Assembly: GCA_947629265.1 (NCBI GenBank)
Contig: CANRCZ010000006.1
Coordinates: 1 to 56,281, forward strand
DNA length: 56,281 bases
Reading direction: 5' to 3'
DNA from: an uncultured Bacilli bacterium
GTDB taxonomy: Bacteria; Bacillota_I; Bacilli_A; RF39; UBA660
Position numbers and translations under genes: made by a program. Shown piece by piece: positions 24,318-34,304 of the stretch. A model generated the notes under the pieces. It was given only the letters and a program-made list of their open reading frames with translations, was not told the origin of the DNA and searched no databases. Each line of letters starts with the position of its first letter. Positions within the stretch are counted from its first letter, which is position 1.

Positions 24318-26775
24318 TCCTTTTTCGATATATAATTAATAATATTAAACTAATAAAACTTATACAAATAGATGGTTTTAAACTTTTAATTTGATAATCA
24401 AGTTCAACTATATGTTTACCCTTTTTTAAATCTAGACCAATAAACGTATCATAGACTTTATAATAAGGTACTTTTTTACCATCGACTTTGATTATCCAAT
24501 TGTCATCATATGGAATACTTAAGAATAAAACATTATCTTTCATAACATTGATATAACCTTTTATTTTAGTACTTTTCATATCCGTAACAATTAAACTTTG
24601 TTTTCGCAAATCTAATAGATCTTCAGTAATTAAATCAACGTCATAATAACCAATAACCGGTTCTGAAGCTTGAACTTTACCAACCTTTTTAACTGTAGCT
24701 TTGATCTTACCATCACTATTAGTAGAGAAATAATTAGTTTTACAAGCATTAAAGATATATGAATTATTACCTAAAGTAACTTGTAAATAGTTGTTGTTAT
24801 CACATTTATTAAATGATCCCTCAACATAAATATAAGTTGGATAATCATTAGTTACCTCAAGATAGTAATCATCACCATCTTTTTTATATTCATACCTTTT
24901 AAAATATTCTTTCTTCTCTCCTACCATTTGACTTAAAATCTCACTAGAATAATTTAATTTATCGGTTTTTTCCATCTTATTTAAAACACCCTTATCGACC
25001 ATAAAGCCATAAGATAAGGCATAAGGATTTTCATATAGATAGTATTCTTTATTAACCGCTCCATATAAATTACCTAATAAAGCTGGTACTTTAAACGATT
25101 TATTAAAGATGTAATCATCGAACTTAACCGATAATAACAACTGATTAACCCCTAAAATAGAATCGATAATCAAATTGGCATTGCTGTAAGTAATGCGGTT
25201 ATTATATACTAAATAACCGATCTTATCAAAGAATCTATAGTTATTCATATTCAAATTAGAATTAAATGATGATATACCATTATATCCTAAAATAAGAGCA
25301 TCATTATATGAGACAAAGTTATCCTTTTCAAACCGATAATTATCATCAAAAGTGATATTTTCTTTTAAAATACGCATATAATCAGTATACTGTTTTTTAT
25401 CTAAAAAGACATAATCTCTAACTGATAAGAAAGCATTCAAATAAAGTTCCGCAATAGCGGTAATAATAAGCAATAAACCGATTAATTTCTGCTTATAATT
25501 CTTTAATAAGAACAATATTAACGATAATGATACGACCGATATATTGATCTTTAATAATTTTAAATAACTGATATCGATGATCTTTAAATTCATTAAAACA
25601 ATATAAGTAATACTAAAAATAATAAATAATAGATAGATGATCAAATAATGTTTTAAATCGATCTTATCGATTAAAGTAAACGATTTATAGCTTATGATAA
25701 TTAAATAAAACGATAAAAGAAAGCTATAGCGGTAATTAAAACATACTGGGAAATTAAATCCGTGCCATGCCATATTTAAAGCCGGTATAAAGTATGGTAA
25801 AATCATAAAAATAATAATACCTAATGACACTAGCTTTTCTTTTAACTTAATCTTTTTATTAACAAAGTAAAAATATAATAATGGTAAAACGATTAAACCA
25901 CAATATAAACACATGTAATTTCGGTTTAAAATATTGATATTATCACTAGTACCGATAAATATTTTAGATAAGAAATTGAAATCAAAATTTAATTTTAAAC
26001 TTTCACTAGACCCACTCGCTTTGCTAGTCATCGCTAATTCCTTAATAACTGGTATATAAATAAACGTACAAAGTAAACCAGTTAAAAGAGACGTAATTAT
26101 AAACCTTTTAATTAATTTAAACGTTTCCCTTTTATCATGATAATTGATAATAAGGTAGTGGATCGTATAAATAACTAAAAAGATACATATCATATAAGCT
26201 ATATAGTAATTAGATAATATCGCTAGAAAAAGAGTAACTATATAAAGTAAGGCCTTATTTTCTTTTAATAAACGATCTAAGCCCATCAATATTAAGGGTA
26301 ATAGATAGACACCATCTAACCACATGATATTAAAATAATAATCGATATTGTAAGCCATTAAAGCATAACAAGTTGAAAAAATCAACATAAACTTATCTTT
26401 TTTATAATGACTTTTCAAATATAAATACATCGTTAAACCACATAGACCGATTTTAATCATAATCAAAAATGGTAATATATTTAAAACGTCAACATTTTTA
26501 AAAATTAAGAAAATAACATTTAAAGGACTAGATAGGTAGTAAAAGAAAGTACCATAGGCAGAACCACCTAGATTGTTCTTTAAATTATAAATAATACCCT
26601 CATCAAAAATATCCTTGTAATAATTAAAAAAAGGAACATACTGATAGTACATATCAGATATCGCTATATTATATCTCGTAAATAGTTCCTTAATCATAAA
26701 GACAAAAGCCATAATGATAACTGGCAAAACAAATGCTAAAAGCGTTAAATAATTATTTTTTATCTTCTTTTTCAT
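24310..26775 (-). CDS. yfhO: YfhO-family membrane glycosyltransferase
   Basis: About 821 residues: a dozen or more transmembrane helices followed by an extracellular domain and a final helix. YfhO signatures: SDMYYQYVPFFNYYKDIF, NLGGSAYGTFFYYLSSPLN, WLDGVYLLPLILMGLDRL and the end DDNWIIKVDGKKVPYYKVYD. YfhO-like enzymes glycosylate lipoteichoic acid or related surface polymers. ATG 26775 is preferred (GGTG six bases upstream); a GTG three codons earlier overlaps the Shine-Dalgarno. It shares a tail overlap with pgsA, another envelope-lipid gene. Confidence 0.9.
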   Translation of the reverse strand: MKKKIKNNYLTLLAFVLPVIIMAFVFMIKELFTRYNIAISDMYYQYVPFFNYYKDIFDEGIIYNLKNNLGGSAYGTFFYYLSSPLNVIFLIFKNVDVLNILPFLIMIKIGLCGLTMYLYLKSHYKKDKFMLIFSTCYALMAYNIDYYFNIMWLDGVYLLPLILMGLDRLLKENKALLYIVTLFLAILSNYYIAYMICIFLVIYTIHYLIINYHDKRETFKLIKRFIITSLLTGLLCTFIYIPVIKELAMTSKASGSSESLKLNFDFNFLSKIFIGTSDNINILNRNYMCLYCGLIVLPLLYFYFVNKKIKLKEKLVSLGIIIFMILPYFIPALNMAWHGFNFPVCFNYRYSFLLSFYLIIISYKSFTLIDKIDLKHYLIIYLLFIIFSITYIVLMNLKIIDISYLKLLKINISVVSLSLILFLLKNYKQKLIGLLLIITAIAELYLNAFLSVRDYVFLDKKQYTDYMRILKENITFDDNYRFEKDNFVSYNDALILGYNGISSFNSNLNMNNYRFFDKIGYLVYNNRITYSNANLIIDSILGVNQLLLSVKFDDYIFNKSFKVPALLGNLYGAVNKEYYLYENPYALSYGFMVDKGVLNKMEKTDKLNYSSEILSQMVGEKKEYFKRYEYKKDGDDYYLEVTNDYPTYIYVEGSFNKCDNNNYLQVTLGNNSYIFNACKTNYFSTNSDGKIKATVKKVGKVQASEPVIGYYDVDLITEDLLDLRKQSLIVTDMKSTKIKGYINVMKDNVLFLSIPYDDNWIIKVDGKKVPYYKVYDTFIGLDLKKGKHIVELDYQIKSLKPSICISFISLILLIIYRKRTR

Positions 26776-26843
26776 ATCATACACCAGTATGATTGTAACA
26801 TATAAAGAATTTTATAGTCAAGAAAAAGTCTTTTTAAATAAAA

Positions 26844-27185
26844 TTATTCTTCTACCATTTTGCTAACATAGTCAAAGAAAGTATTAAATCCATCCTTAAA
26901 TAAAGTACCAATTTTTTTAGATAACGACAGTCCTAAACTAGATACTTGATTAGAATAATCGTTCTTTTCTTCAGATATATAATCTTCGATATCGATATTT
27001 TTTCCATCCTTAATATCTTGTTCAAACTTTTTAATTTTATCTTCATTTAAAACTACTTTCTCATGTAGGTAATATTCATAGTAACCTGTAGCTTGAGAAA
27101 AATATAGTGCTGTAAAACCGATAAAGATGATTAAAAACAACCTTTTAGCTATTTTATAGATTAATTTTTTATGTTCTTTTTTCAT
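26844..27185 (-). CDS. YqxA-like small membrane protein
   Basis: 113 residues: basic N-terminus, one transmembrane helix (LFLIIFIGFTALYFSQATG), then a charged extracellular part (NEDKIKKFEQDIKDGKNI...) and an amphipathic C-terminus. It overlaps spoIIP by 4 bases. In B. subtilis yqxA (112 residues, one helix) follows spoIIP directly, so I infer a YqxA counterpart from position, size and topology; sequence identity is not convincing by eye. Confidence 0.6.
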   Translation of the reverse strand: MKKEHKKLIYKIAKRLFLIIFIGFTALYFSQATGYYEYYLHEKVVLNEDKIKKFEQDIKDGKNIDIEDYISEEKNDYSNQVSSLGLSLSKKIGTLFKDGFNTFFDYVSKMVEE

Positions 27186-28141
27186 GTTTCCTCCAAATAA
27201 TCAGCGACAATTTCACTAAATAATTCCATCGTATTATTTACCTCATCGATCGTATTTTTATAGCCCCCACATTCAATTAAAATAATATTTTCACTTAAAT
27301 CTTGGTTATATATACCATTGACGTTTTTACCGGACTTTTTAAGTATCCCTCTAGTTAAACTAGGGTATTTAGCTTTAATTAGATCATTTAATTTATTCGC
27401 TAAAGCTAAATTTTTTTCATAATTTTTATGTTCTAAGCCGACAACAAATAACAATTTAGCATAATTTTTATTATCGATAGTCACAGTACTACTTTTTTTA
27501 CTGATAGCATCACGATGAATATCGATAATTAATTTTAAATCTTTATTTTTACTGATGACATCTTGAATAAAATATCTACTAGCTTTATAACTGTTACTAT
27601 AATCCCAACCGTTACTATTTAATAAGGTGGTTATATCCCCTGTTTCTACTAACGTATTGATATTTTTTTTATTTAATTTTTCTCTTAAAATATAAGAAGC
27701 CATCATAACATTTGGTTTAATATTATAATCTTCCATTTTATCTTTTTCATAACCCTCTAATTGATGGGTATTATATATATAAACTAGTGGATTGGTTATT
27801 TTTTTAACAACTGGATCGCTTATATATTCCGTATTATCGTAAGTAAATGTTAAATCACTAGCGTTTACTGGCAGATGATAAGTCTTTTCTAAGATATTAA
27901 TCGGTCTTATAACCTCGCTATTTAATAAGGTGGAACCCATTTTTTTAACGAGGTTATCACTACTATTTAACATATGATGATTACTATCATTAAGGAGTAT
28001 TTTAATTAGTTCTTCGTTACTATTAAAAAACGATATATTAACTAAATTACTCATTAATTTATATAAAATAAAGATAACGATAATTAGTAAGACGATAATT
28101 AATTTATTTTTTCTTTTTTTAGCTTTAAATCTTTTTCGCAA
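27182..28141 (-). CDS. spoIIP: stage II sporulation protein P
   Basis: 319 residues: N-terminal transmembrane anchor, then the SpoIIP amidase/endopeptidase domain with PLVYIYNTHQLEGY, NVMMASYILREKLN, SYKASRYFIQDV, LKLIIDIHRDAI, and ILIECGGYKNTIDEV. SpoIIP cleaves peptidoglycan cross-links and stems during engulfment with SpoIID, held by SpoIIM (7968-8588). In B. subtilis it is next to gpr; here gpr is about 20 kb away, so the ancestral gpr-spoIIP-yqxA group has been split. Confidence 0.95.
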   Translation of the reverse strand: MRKRFKAKKRKNKLIIVLLIIVIFILYKLMSNLVNISFFNSNEELIKILLNDSNHHMLNSSDNLVKKMGSTLLNSEVIRPINILEKTYHLPVNASDLTFTYDNTEYISDPVVKKITNPLVYIYNTHQLEGYEKDKMEDYNIKPNVMMASYILREKLNKKNINTLVETGDITTLLNSNGWDYSNSYKASRYFIQDVISKNKDLKLIIDIHRDAISKKSSTVTIDNKNYAKLLFVVGLEHKNYEKNLALANKLNDLIKAKYPSLTRGILKKSGKNVNGIYNQDLSENIILIECGGYKNTIDEVNNTMELFSEIVADYLEET

Positions 28142-28205
28142 ATAGTATCACCTACTTTATTATATTTCTAATTATAATAAGTTAGAAGATAAATATTTGT
28201 CAAAA

Positions 28206-28227
28206 AAAGTATGCTCATGCATACTTT
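28206..28227 (-). terminator. intrinsic terminator of HD gene
   Basis: AAAGTATGC / GCATACTTT stem, loop TCAT; minus strand continues TTTTTGAC. Abuts the stop at 28226. Confidence 0.85.
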
Positions 28228-28717
28228 ATCTGATAAGGGTAAATAACAACAATAATACGTTATATTCGCGGACGATTTTAAAGCTGTATTTAACTAAAAA
28301 TTCTTTTAATCCGACTACTTTATCGACGGTTGTTACGATCCAACTTTCTAAGTATTTAGGAATACTAATATAGATTGGAAACATATGGGATTCGATGATA
28401 TTTTCTTCTAAATCACTAAGACCGAACCTTTTAGCATTATTGACAGCTTCTTTAGGATGAACGAAAGTCGACACTAAACGTTCGTTGAAATTACGGTCTT
28501 CTTTACTGAAAAAATAGTCGTGCAACAATCCCGCTCTAGCAGTTGCTATATAGTTTAAATGTAGTTTTTTAGCGATAACATATGAATAATAAGAAACTTT
28601 TAATGAATGATCGAACCTCGTTGTACCATGGTGTTCGATCTTCTTTATCTGATTAAAATCGTCATCGGATAATATATTGGAGACAATCTTATTATATTTT
28701 TGATCTTTAATCTTCAC
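28226..28717 (-). CDS. HD-domain phosphohydrolase
   Basis: 163 residues with a single HD domain: HHGTTRFDHSLKVSYYS supplies the first His, AGLLHDYFF the HD pair, and IESHMFPI with TTVDKVVGL later ligands including the final Asp. Such proteins hydrolyse phosphomonoesters, nucleotides or cyclic dinucleotides with a divalent metal. GTG start at 28717 after GGTGAAAAAAA. No partner domain, so the substrate is open. Confidence 0.85.
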   Translation of the reverse strand: MKIKDQKYNKIVSNILSDDDFNQIKKIEHHGTTRFDHSLKVSYYSYVIAKKLHLNYIATARAGLLHDYFFSKEDRNFNERLVSTFVHPKEAVNNAKRFGLSDLEENIIESHMFPIYISIPKYLESWIVTTVDKVVGLKEFLVKYSFKIVREYNVLLLLFTLIR

Positions 28718-28789
28718 TTTTTTTCACCACTATTACAGTATATCACTTTTTACTAAATATTAATACATAAATTATCTATTTTTAATAAT

Positions 28790-29956
28790 TTATATTCCTT
28801 TAAAGGCTAAAAAGATTAAAAAAACTACAAAAATAATCGTTACGATCCAACCGTTTAATTGCTCAAAACGGGTTTCTTTATATTTGACACCCATCGATAG
28901 ACTGATTAAAGCACCACCGATTAAACCACCGACATGAGCGGCTAAATCAATACTAGGTACTGCTAAACTTAAAAGCAAATTCAAGATGATAAGGGGTATA
29001 ATCTGACTTTGTAAGACCGATCCTAAATAAAGGCGATAATGGTATCCAAAGTATAAAAGCGAACCAAATAATCCAAAAATAGCCCCACTCGCTCCGGCAC
29101 TTATAACATAGCCATCACTCATATTGAACGCTAAAGATAATAATGATGCGGTTAAAATACTAAATAGATAAATAATTAGATATTTAGTCTTACCAAAGAA
29201 GCTCTCTAGTTGACTACCGATAACATATAGGCAGTACATATTACATAATAGATGAAGAGCTCCGATATGGACAAAGCCAGCTGTTAATAGACGATAATAT
29301 TCGCCATTTCTAACTAAAGCTGGTACTAAGGCACCAAAATTAACTAAAGTAACGTTATCGGTACTACCATTACCTAGTATGTACATAAGCAAAAACACGA
29401 TAATGTTGATCAATATGATAGCGTAAGTAATGGTTGGTTTCTTTTTAGCAAAGACCTTTTCAGCGCGGTAAGCTTCTTTTTGATTAGCTTTATTGATATC
29501 TTCAGCAATTCGCATAAAGAGATTAAAGCCCTCTTCTTTAAAGTCGGTATTTTCCATAATCGTTGGAAATTCTTCTTTGATAAAACTATAGTTATCTAAA
29601 TCTTTTACTTGTTCTACTTTAGCACAGCTGATAGTTTTATCGTTACAATTAGATATATGGACACTATTACCTAAGTTAGTAAATAAGCTTAAGGTATTCA
29701 ATTTAAGTGATAGTGTTTTTCTTTTAATTCTCTTCAATATTTGTTTGGTTTTATATATATCAAATTCAAATTGTTCATCGTTATGAATGTATTCTGTTAC
29801 AATTCTAACAACCTCGTAATTATTTTCTAGGTTTTCAAGCCATATTTCATCTTGAACTCCATGTAAAATAATAGGTGTATAACCTTTTTCCGTGATAAAA
29901 AAATGTAATAGTTTCATCACAACGTCTTCATTTTTACCTATTCTAAACTCTTCCAT
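28790..29956 (-). CDS. gluP: rhomboid intramembrane serine protease (GluP-like)
   Basis: 388 residues: a soluble N-terminal domain of about 185 residues and a C-terminal rhomboid domain. Seen: VHIGALHLLCNMYCLYVIG (family HxxxN region), catalytic Ser in SAGASGAIFGLFG, and catalytic His in LAAHVGGLIGGAL. The architecture is that of B. subtilis GluP (YqgP), which cleaves membrane proteins, including a magnesium transporter. Shine-Dalgarno TAGGAGGATG. The window also contains mgtA (38505-41078), but no direct link is shown. Confidence 0.92.
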   Translation of the reverse strand: MEEFRIGKNEDVVMKLLHFFITEKGYTPIILHGVQDEIWLENLENNYEVVRIVTEYIHNDEQFEFDIYKTKQILKRIKRKTLSLKLNTLSLFTNLGNSVHISNCNDKTISCAKVEQVKDLDNYSFIKEEFPTIMENTDFKEEGFNLFMRIAEDINKANQKEAYRAEKVFAKKKPTITYAIILINIIVFLLMYILGNGSTDNVTLVNFGALVPALVRNGEYYRLLTAGFVHIGALHLLCNMYCLYVIGSQLESFFGKTKYLIIYLFSILTASLLSLAFNMSDGYVISAGASGAIFGLFGSLLYFGYHYRLYLGSVLQSQIIPLIILNLLLSLAVPSIDLAAHVGGLIGGALISLSMGVKYKETRFEQLNGWIVTIIFVVFLIFLAFKGI

Positions 29957-30021
29957 TTCATCCTCCTAGATGTAATAATATTATACTAAATAGCATACTT
30001 TTTGTAAAGAGGCGATAAATT

Positions 30022-30471
30022 TTGAAAATATTAAAGTTTATACTATTGTTATTACCATGGTTTATAAGTTTATTCTTTATTAATGATACATCTTTTCTAT
30101 CTTTTATAACGACACCTAGTATCATGTTACCAATTTATGTTATTTCTATCTTTTATATCATATCTTATCTTTTGATTACTTTAAATGTTGTTAAAATGAT
30201 CGATCTAAATTTTACAAGTGATATTAAAGGTTATCTTAAAACATGGCTTTTTAATGTTATTTTTTTAAATCTATATTTTATTATCTTATTAAATTTTAAG
30301 CATATCTTTTTAGCGTTTGTCACAAGTTTAATGTGTCTTATTTCATCTTTATTTTTATATTATGAAGCTAAAGAAATCGACCAATATTATAGTCGACTTA
30401 TCATACCATATGTTTTACTTAATACTTATTTGGGACTTTTAAATATTTTAACTTATTTTATAAATCTTTAA
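30022..30471 (+). CDS. four-helix membrane protein, unknown
   Basis: 149 residues with four or five hydrophobic helices (FILLLPWFISLFFI; ILPIYVISIFYIISYLLI-like; WLFNVIFLNLYFIILL; AFVTSLMCLISSLFLYY). TTG start at 30022 preceded by AGAGGCGAT. The final 14 bases overlap the convergent rluD. No family recognised; probably monocistronic. Confidence 0.6.
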   Translation: MKILKFILLLLPWFISLFFINDTSFLSFITTPSIMLPIYVISIFYIISYLLITLNVVKMIDLNFTSDIKGYLKTWLFNVIFLNLYFIILLNFKHIFLAFVTSLMCLISSLFLYYEAKEIDQYYSRLIIPYVLLNTYLGLLNILTYFINL

Positions 30472-31345
30472 CTTTATTTAAAATATTTATGAATGTATCA
30501 GGTAATTCACTTGTAAATTCCATATATTTTAAGGTAGTTGGATGGATAAAACCGATCGTTTTAGCGTGCAGACATTGTCCTGTATCATCGATTAATTTGC
30601 GTTTAGAATACACTTTATCGTTGACAACAGGATGATTGATATAATTCATGTGAACTCTAATTTGATGGGTTCTTCCGGTTTCTAGGGATAATTCAACTAA
30701 GGTGGCATTATGATATCTTTCTAATACTTTAAGATGAGTAACAGCTTTTTTACCGTTTTCGACAACAGCCATTTTTTTGCGATCTAATTTATCACGACCG
30801 ATTGGTGCATCGACGGTAACTGTATCACTATTGATAACGCCCCAAACTAGTGCTTGATATTTTCTTGTAATAGTCTTTTCTTCTAATTGTTTCGCTAAAA
30901 AAGCATGAGCTTTATCGTTTTTAGCTACTAATAATAAACCGGTTGTATCTTTATCGATGCGGTGGACGATACCAGGGCGAGCTTCTCCATTTAGGGTACT
31001 TAAGCTATCGATATGGTATAGTAGTCCATTGACTAATGTTCCTGTATAATTACCAACCGCTGGATGAACGACCATATTTTTAGGTTTATTTATGACGATG
31101 ACGTCATCATCTTCATAGATGATATCTAGTTTTATGTTTTCTTTTTTGATGGTCGTATCTTCTAAGACAAATGGTTCGATATGGATTTTATCATCTATTT
31201 TTAAGTTGTAGCTTTTTTTAACGGGTTTATCGTTAACTAAGACTTTATTTTCTTTAATATGTTTTTCGATTTTTGAGCGACTTACGTCTAGGTTATTAAC
31301 TAAAAATGTATCTAGGCGTGTTTCTATATCAGCTGTTAAATCCAT
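30458..31345 (-). CDS. rluD: RluD-type large-subunit pseudouridine synthase
   Basis: 295 residues: an S4 RNA-binding domain (RLDTFLVNNLDVSRSKIEKHI) followed by the RluA-family catalytic domain. The catalytic Asp is in RPGIVHRIDKDTTGLLLVAK; also INKPKNMVVHP and ETGRTHQIRVHM. Isomerises uridines in 23S rRNA. It starts one base after lspA ends, the usual lspA-rluD pair of Firmicutes. Confidence 0.94.
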   Translation of the reverse strand: MDLTADIETRLDTFLVNNLDVSRSKIEKHIKENKVLVNDKPVKKSYNLKIDDKIHIEPFVLEDTTIKKENIKLDIIYEDDDVIVINKPKNMVVHPAVGNYTGTLVNGLLYHIDSLSTLNGEARPGIVHRIDKDTTGLLLVAKNDKAHAFLAKQLEEKTITRKYQALVWGVINSDTVTVDAPIGRDKLDRKKMAVVENGKKAVTHLKVLERYHNATLVELSLETGRTHQIRVHMNYINHPVVNDKVYSKRKLIDDTGQCLHAKTIGFIHPTTLKYMEFTSELPDTFINILNKVKDL

Positions 31346-31795
31346 TTAATCACCCTCTTTAATTAAAACTAATATTAAAATGATACCTCCGATGACGATC
31401 GCTATATCGGCTAGATTGAATACAGGAAAGTAATATCCACCAAAATTAAAGTCTAAGTAATCGATAACGTAATTAAGTCGCAGACGATCGATCAAGTTAC
31501 CGATAATTCCCCCTATTAATAATCCGTATGATATAATTTTAGGGTTATTTATTTTTTTATCTTTTGATATTACGTATATGATAAAAATTAAGATAATGAT
31601 GGATAGTACCGCTAGAATGATGGTATTACCAGCTAAAATACTCCAAGCACCACCTGTATTTTGCATATAGGTTATTCTAAAGAAATTATTAATAATATTT
31701 ACTGATTCGGTAAAGGCTAGTTTAGATACGACTAGATATTTAATTATTTGATCTAGTACTACTAAAATGCCAGCTATAACAGGTATTTTTTTCAT
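31346..31795 (-). CDS. lspA: lipoprotein signal peptidase (signal peptidase II)
   Basis: 149 residues, four transmembrane helices. Catalytic aspartates lie in GGIIGNLIDRLRLNYVIDYLDF-type motif (GNLIDR...VIDYLDF) and FNLADIAIVIG; NTGGAWSIL is also conserved. Removes signal peptides from diacylglyceryl-modified prolipoproteins. Shine-Dalgarno AAAGGTGATAC. First gene of the lspA-rluD operon. Confidence 0.95.
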   Translation of the reverse strand: MKKIPVIAGILVVLDQIIKYLVVSKLAFTESVNIINNFFRITYMQNTGGAWSILAGNTIILAVLSIIILIFIIYVISKDKKINNPKIISYGLLIGGIIGNLIDRLRLNYVIDYLDFNFGGYYFPVFNLADIAIVIGGIILILVLIKEGD

Positions 31796-31892
31796 TGTAT
31801 CACCTTTTTTAATTATAACACTTATATCAATATATGTAAATTCATCATTTACTTATTTAGCAATCTTATTATATAATTAATTTGGTGATATT

Positions 31893-32477
31893 TTGAAAAC
31901 GATTTTAAATGATATTGAAAGTGAGATTATTATTAATAAGTCACGTTTTATTACAAATTTAATCAAAATTGAGGATAATGATGATGCTAAAAATAAGTTA
32001 GAGATAATCAAAAATAAGTACCATGATGCTACTCACAATTGTTATGCTTATGTTACTTTTAATTATAAAAAAATGTCCGATGATAAGGAACCTAATGGAA
32101 CAGCTGGATTACCGATTTTAAATGTATTAGAAAATAATGATCTAGTTAATATTTTATGTGTGGTTACGAGGTATTTTGGAGGTATTAAATTAGGTACTGG
32201 TGGTTTAACTAGAGCTTATACTAACAGTGTTACTAAGGCATTAGATAAAGCAGTAATTAAAGATATTGAAAAGAATTTGAAGCTTCGTATAAGTTTTGAT
32301 TATAATCATATTAAAGATATCGATTTTATGATTAAAAATGCTGATATTATCGATAAAAAATTTGATGATATTATAACGTATGAACTGGTTATCAATTATG
32401 ATAATTATTTAAAGATAAAGGATAATCTGATTAAACTATGTATTTCTTTAGATGAAGATGATACTATTTATATGTAA
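31893..32477 (+). CDS. YigZ/IMPACT family protein
   Basis: 194 residues: N-terminal IMPACT domain with KSRFITNLI, ATHNCYAYV, DDKEPNGTAGLPIL and VVTRYFGGIKLGTGGLTRAY, then the small EF-G-like C-terminal domain. Known as YvyE in Bacillus; the family is linked to translation control but the activity is not well defined. TTG start at 31893 behind GGTGATATT. Single gene with its own strong terminator. Confidence 0.9.
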   Translation: MKTILNDIESEIIINKSRFITNLIKIEDNDDAKNKLEIIKNKYHDATHNCYAYVTFNYKKMSDDKEPNGTAGLPILNVLENNDLVNILCVVTRYFGGIKLGTGGLTRAYTNSVTKALDKAVIKDIEKNLKLRISFDYNHIKDIDFMIKNADIIDKKFDDIITYELVINYDNYLKIKDNLIKLCISLDEDDTIYM

Positions 32478-32480
32478 TTA

Positions 32481-32531
32481 AAAACAGTAATGTTTAGTGA
32501 ACTATGTTTTAAGTTCATTTATTACTGTTTT
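32481..32531. terminator. bidirectional intrinsic terminator
   Basis: Long stem: AAAACAGTAAT / ATTACTGTTTT outer and TGAACT / AGTTCA inner, flanked by A-runs and T-runs. It can end both the IMPACT gene (plus) and cls (minus). Confidence 0.88.
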
Positions 32532-32533
32532 TT

Positions 32534-34039
32534 TTAAAATAATGGAGCGAACAATCTTAAAATAGCTTGCCAAATAGATTTAATGAAACCTACTTTGACA
32601 TTCTTATCATCTAGTTTTTGACAAACCTCAAACGTATCTATAAAATCTTGATAGATATCTTTTATAGCGTCAACTTTTTCCATATAGATACCGTTTTCAA
32701 AGTGTAGGTATAAACTACGGTAATCCATATTTATCGTTCCTACGACAGCTCTAATGTCATCTGATAAAAAGACTTTGGAATGGACAAATCCCCCATTAAA
32801 ACGATAGATTTTAACGCCGTTATCATGTAAAACTTTGAAGAATGATATTGTTTGAGTATAGACAATTTTTTTATCGGGAATACCTGGTACGATAATTCTC
32901 ACATCGATTCCCCTTTTAGCGGCTCTACAAAGGGTGTTAACCATATCGGTATCGATAATCAAGTATGGTGTCATGATATACAAGTACTTTTTAGCGCTAT
33001 TAATCATGTTAATATAGACATCTTCGCCGATTAAATCTTCATGGAAAGGAGCTACTCCATAAGGAATAACGTAACCATTTTTTATGTTGTTTTTAGGAAA
33101 TTCGTATTTGAACTGATTGATATCTTTATCTTCGTTTATATTAGCATTCCATAAGGTTAAAAACATGACTGTTAAGTTCCAAATAGCATCACCGACAATC
33201 TTAATACCGTTATCTTTCCAAATCCCAAGCCGGTTATCTAAGTTTATGTATTCATCACTTAGATTAACACCACCTGAAAATGCTACTTTACCATCGATAA
33301 TAGTCATTTTTCTATGATCTCTATTGTTCATGAATATACCTTTAAAAGGACTTAATTTATTAAATGGGATACATTTTATACCGTATTTAGAAAGTTGTTT
33401 TGCGTAGTTAGTAGCTAGTACGGCGATACTACCCATATCATCGTACATAATTCTTACGTCGACACCTTGGGCTGCCTTTTGTTTTAATATTTCTAAAATA
33501 CTATTCCACATGACACCCTCATGGATGATAAAGTATTCCATAAAGATAAATTTTTCCGCTTTTTTTAGTTCTTTTAGTAATTCGGGATAAAATTTTTCAC
33601 CAAAATCATAGTAGGTTATTTCGTTATTAGAACTTACAAAATAATTAGTTCGATTGGTTAGATATTTGATATTATCTAAATCTTGTTCATCGATTTCTTG
33701 ATTGATTTTGTCATTACCTATTAAATAGTCTTTATACTCGTTTTCACGGCGAAAGATATTTTTTAATAGTTTGTTTTTAGAACAGTTTTTTTCTAGGATA
33801 ATTAGTAAGATACTACCGAAAATAGGGAAAACTAGAATTAAAATTATCCACGGTATATCTTTAGAAAGCCTAGTACTATTTTTTAAGATACCAAGGACGA
33901 TTGAAATACTTACAATGCTATAAACGGTCGTGATGATACCAAGATAATTATAGAAGAATACTCTTATCATGATTTCAAAACCAAATTGTAAGATAACTCC
34001 AAGAGCGACTACTAACACTCTTTTAACTGCATTTTTCAT
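32534..34039 (-). CDS. cls: cardiolipin synthase
   Basis: 501 residues: two N-terminal transmembrane helices and two phospholipase D domains. HKD motifs: NRDHRKMTIIDGKVAFSGG and FVHSKVFLSDDIRAVVGT (H, K, D in both), plus EYFIIHEG and YGIKCIPFNKLSPF. Condenses two phosphatidylglycerols to cardiolipin. Complements pgsA in this window. ATG 34039 after GAGGAGTTAAG. The toxin-like cassettes start about 80 bases upstream of it. Confidence 0.95.
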   Translation of the reverse strand: MKNAVKRVLVVALGVILQFGFEIMIRVFFYNYLGIITTVYSIVSISIVLGILKNSTRLSKDIPWIILILVFPIFGSILLIILEKNCSKNKLLKNIFRRENEYKDYLIGNDKINQEIDEQDLDNIKYLTNRTNYFVSSNNEITYYDFGEKFYPELLKELKKAEKFIFMEYFIIHEGVMWNSILEILKQKAAQGVDVRIMYDDMGSIAVLATNYAKQLSKYGIKCIPFNKLSPFKGIFMNNRDHRKMTIIDGKVAFSGGVNLSDEYINLDNRLGIWKDNGIKIVGDAIWNLTVMFLTLWNANINEDKDINQFKYEFPKNNIKNGYVIPYGVAPFHEDLIGEDVYINMINSAKKYLYIMTPYLIIDTDMVNTLCRAAKRGIDVRIIVPGIPDKKIVYTQTISFFKVLHDNGVKIYRFNGGFVHSKVFLSDDIRAVVGTINMDYRSLYLHFENGIYMEKVDAIKDIYQDFIDTFEVCQKLDDKNVKVGFIKSIWQAILRLFAPLF

Positions 34040-34117
34040 AAACTTAACTCCTCTATATAATTTATGTAATAAAATGATGATTAATAAATCTTTATTTTTA
34101 AAAATTTTAATAAAAAT

Positions 34118-34205
34118 AGTACCTACTGCATAAGTGGGTACTTTATTTGCTAACTTTTTAAATTAGGTGTTCCTTTTATGCAAGTCATTCAATATAGTAA
34201 TTATA
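34118..34205 (-). ncRNA. orphan antisense-like RNA unit
   Basis: Minus-strand TATAAT (34205-34200) is followed by a region sharing CTTG(C/A)ATAAAA and AAGGAACA with the antisense RNAs of the three cassettes to the right, and by a terminator hairpin AGTACC/GGTACT with loop (34142-34118) and a TATTTTTATT tail. There is no peptide gene opposite. It looks like the remnant antitoxin half of a fourth cassette. Confidence 0.5.
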
Positions 34206-34304
34206 CCATTTTTTCTAATATATTAACATCTTTTATTTCATTTTTTAGTAATCTTTTGGTATTTTCGTTAGGGTTTTCTTGTTTATTTATAAGGCCATTT
34301 TAAA

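Noticed and set aside
32852-33317. Plus-strand reading frames opposite cls
   Set aside because: They are antisense shadows without ribosome sites; the minus strand encodes a full cardiolipin synthase with both HKD motifs.
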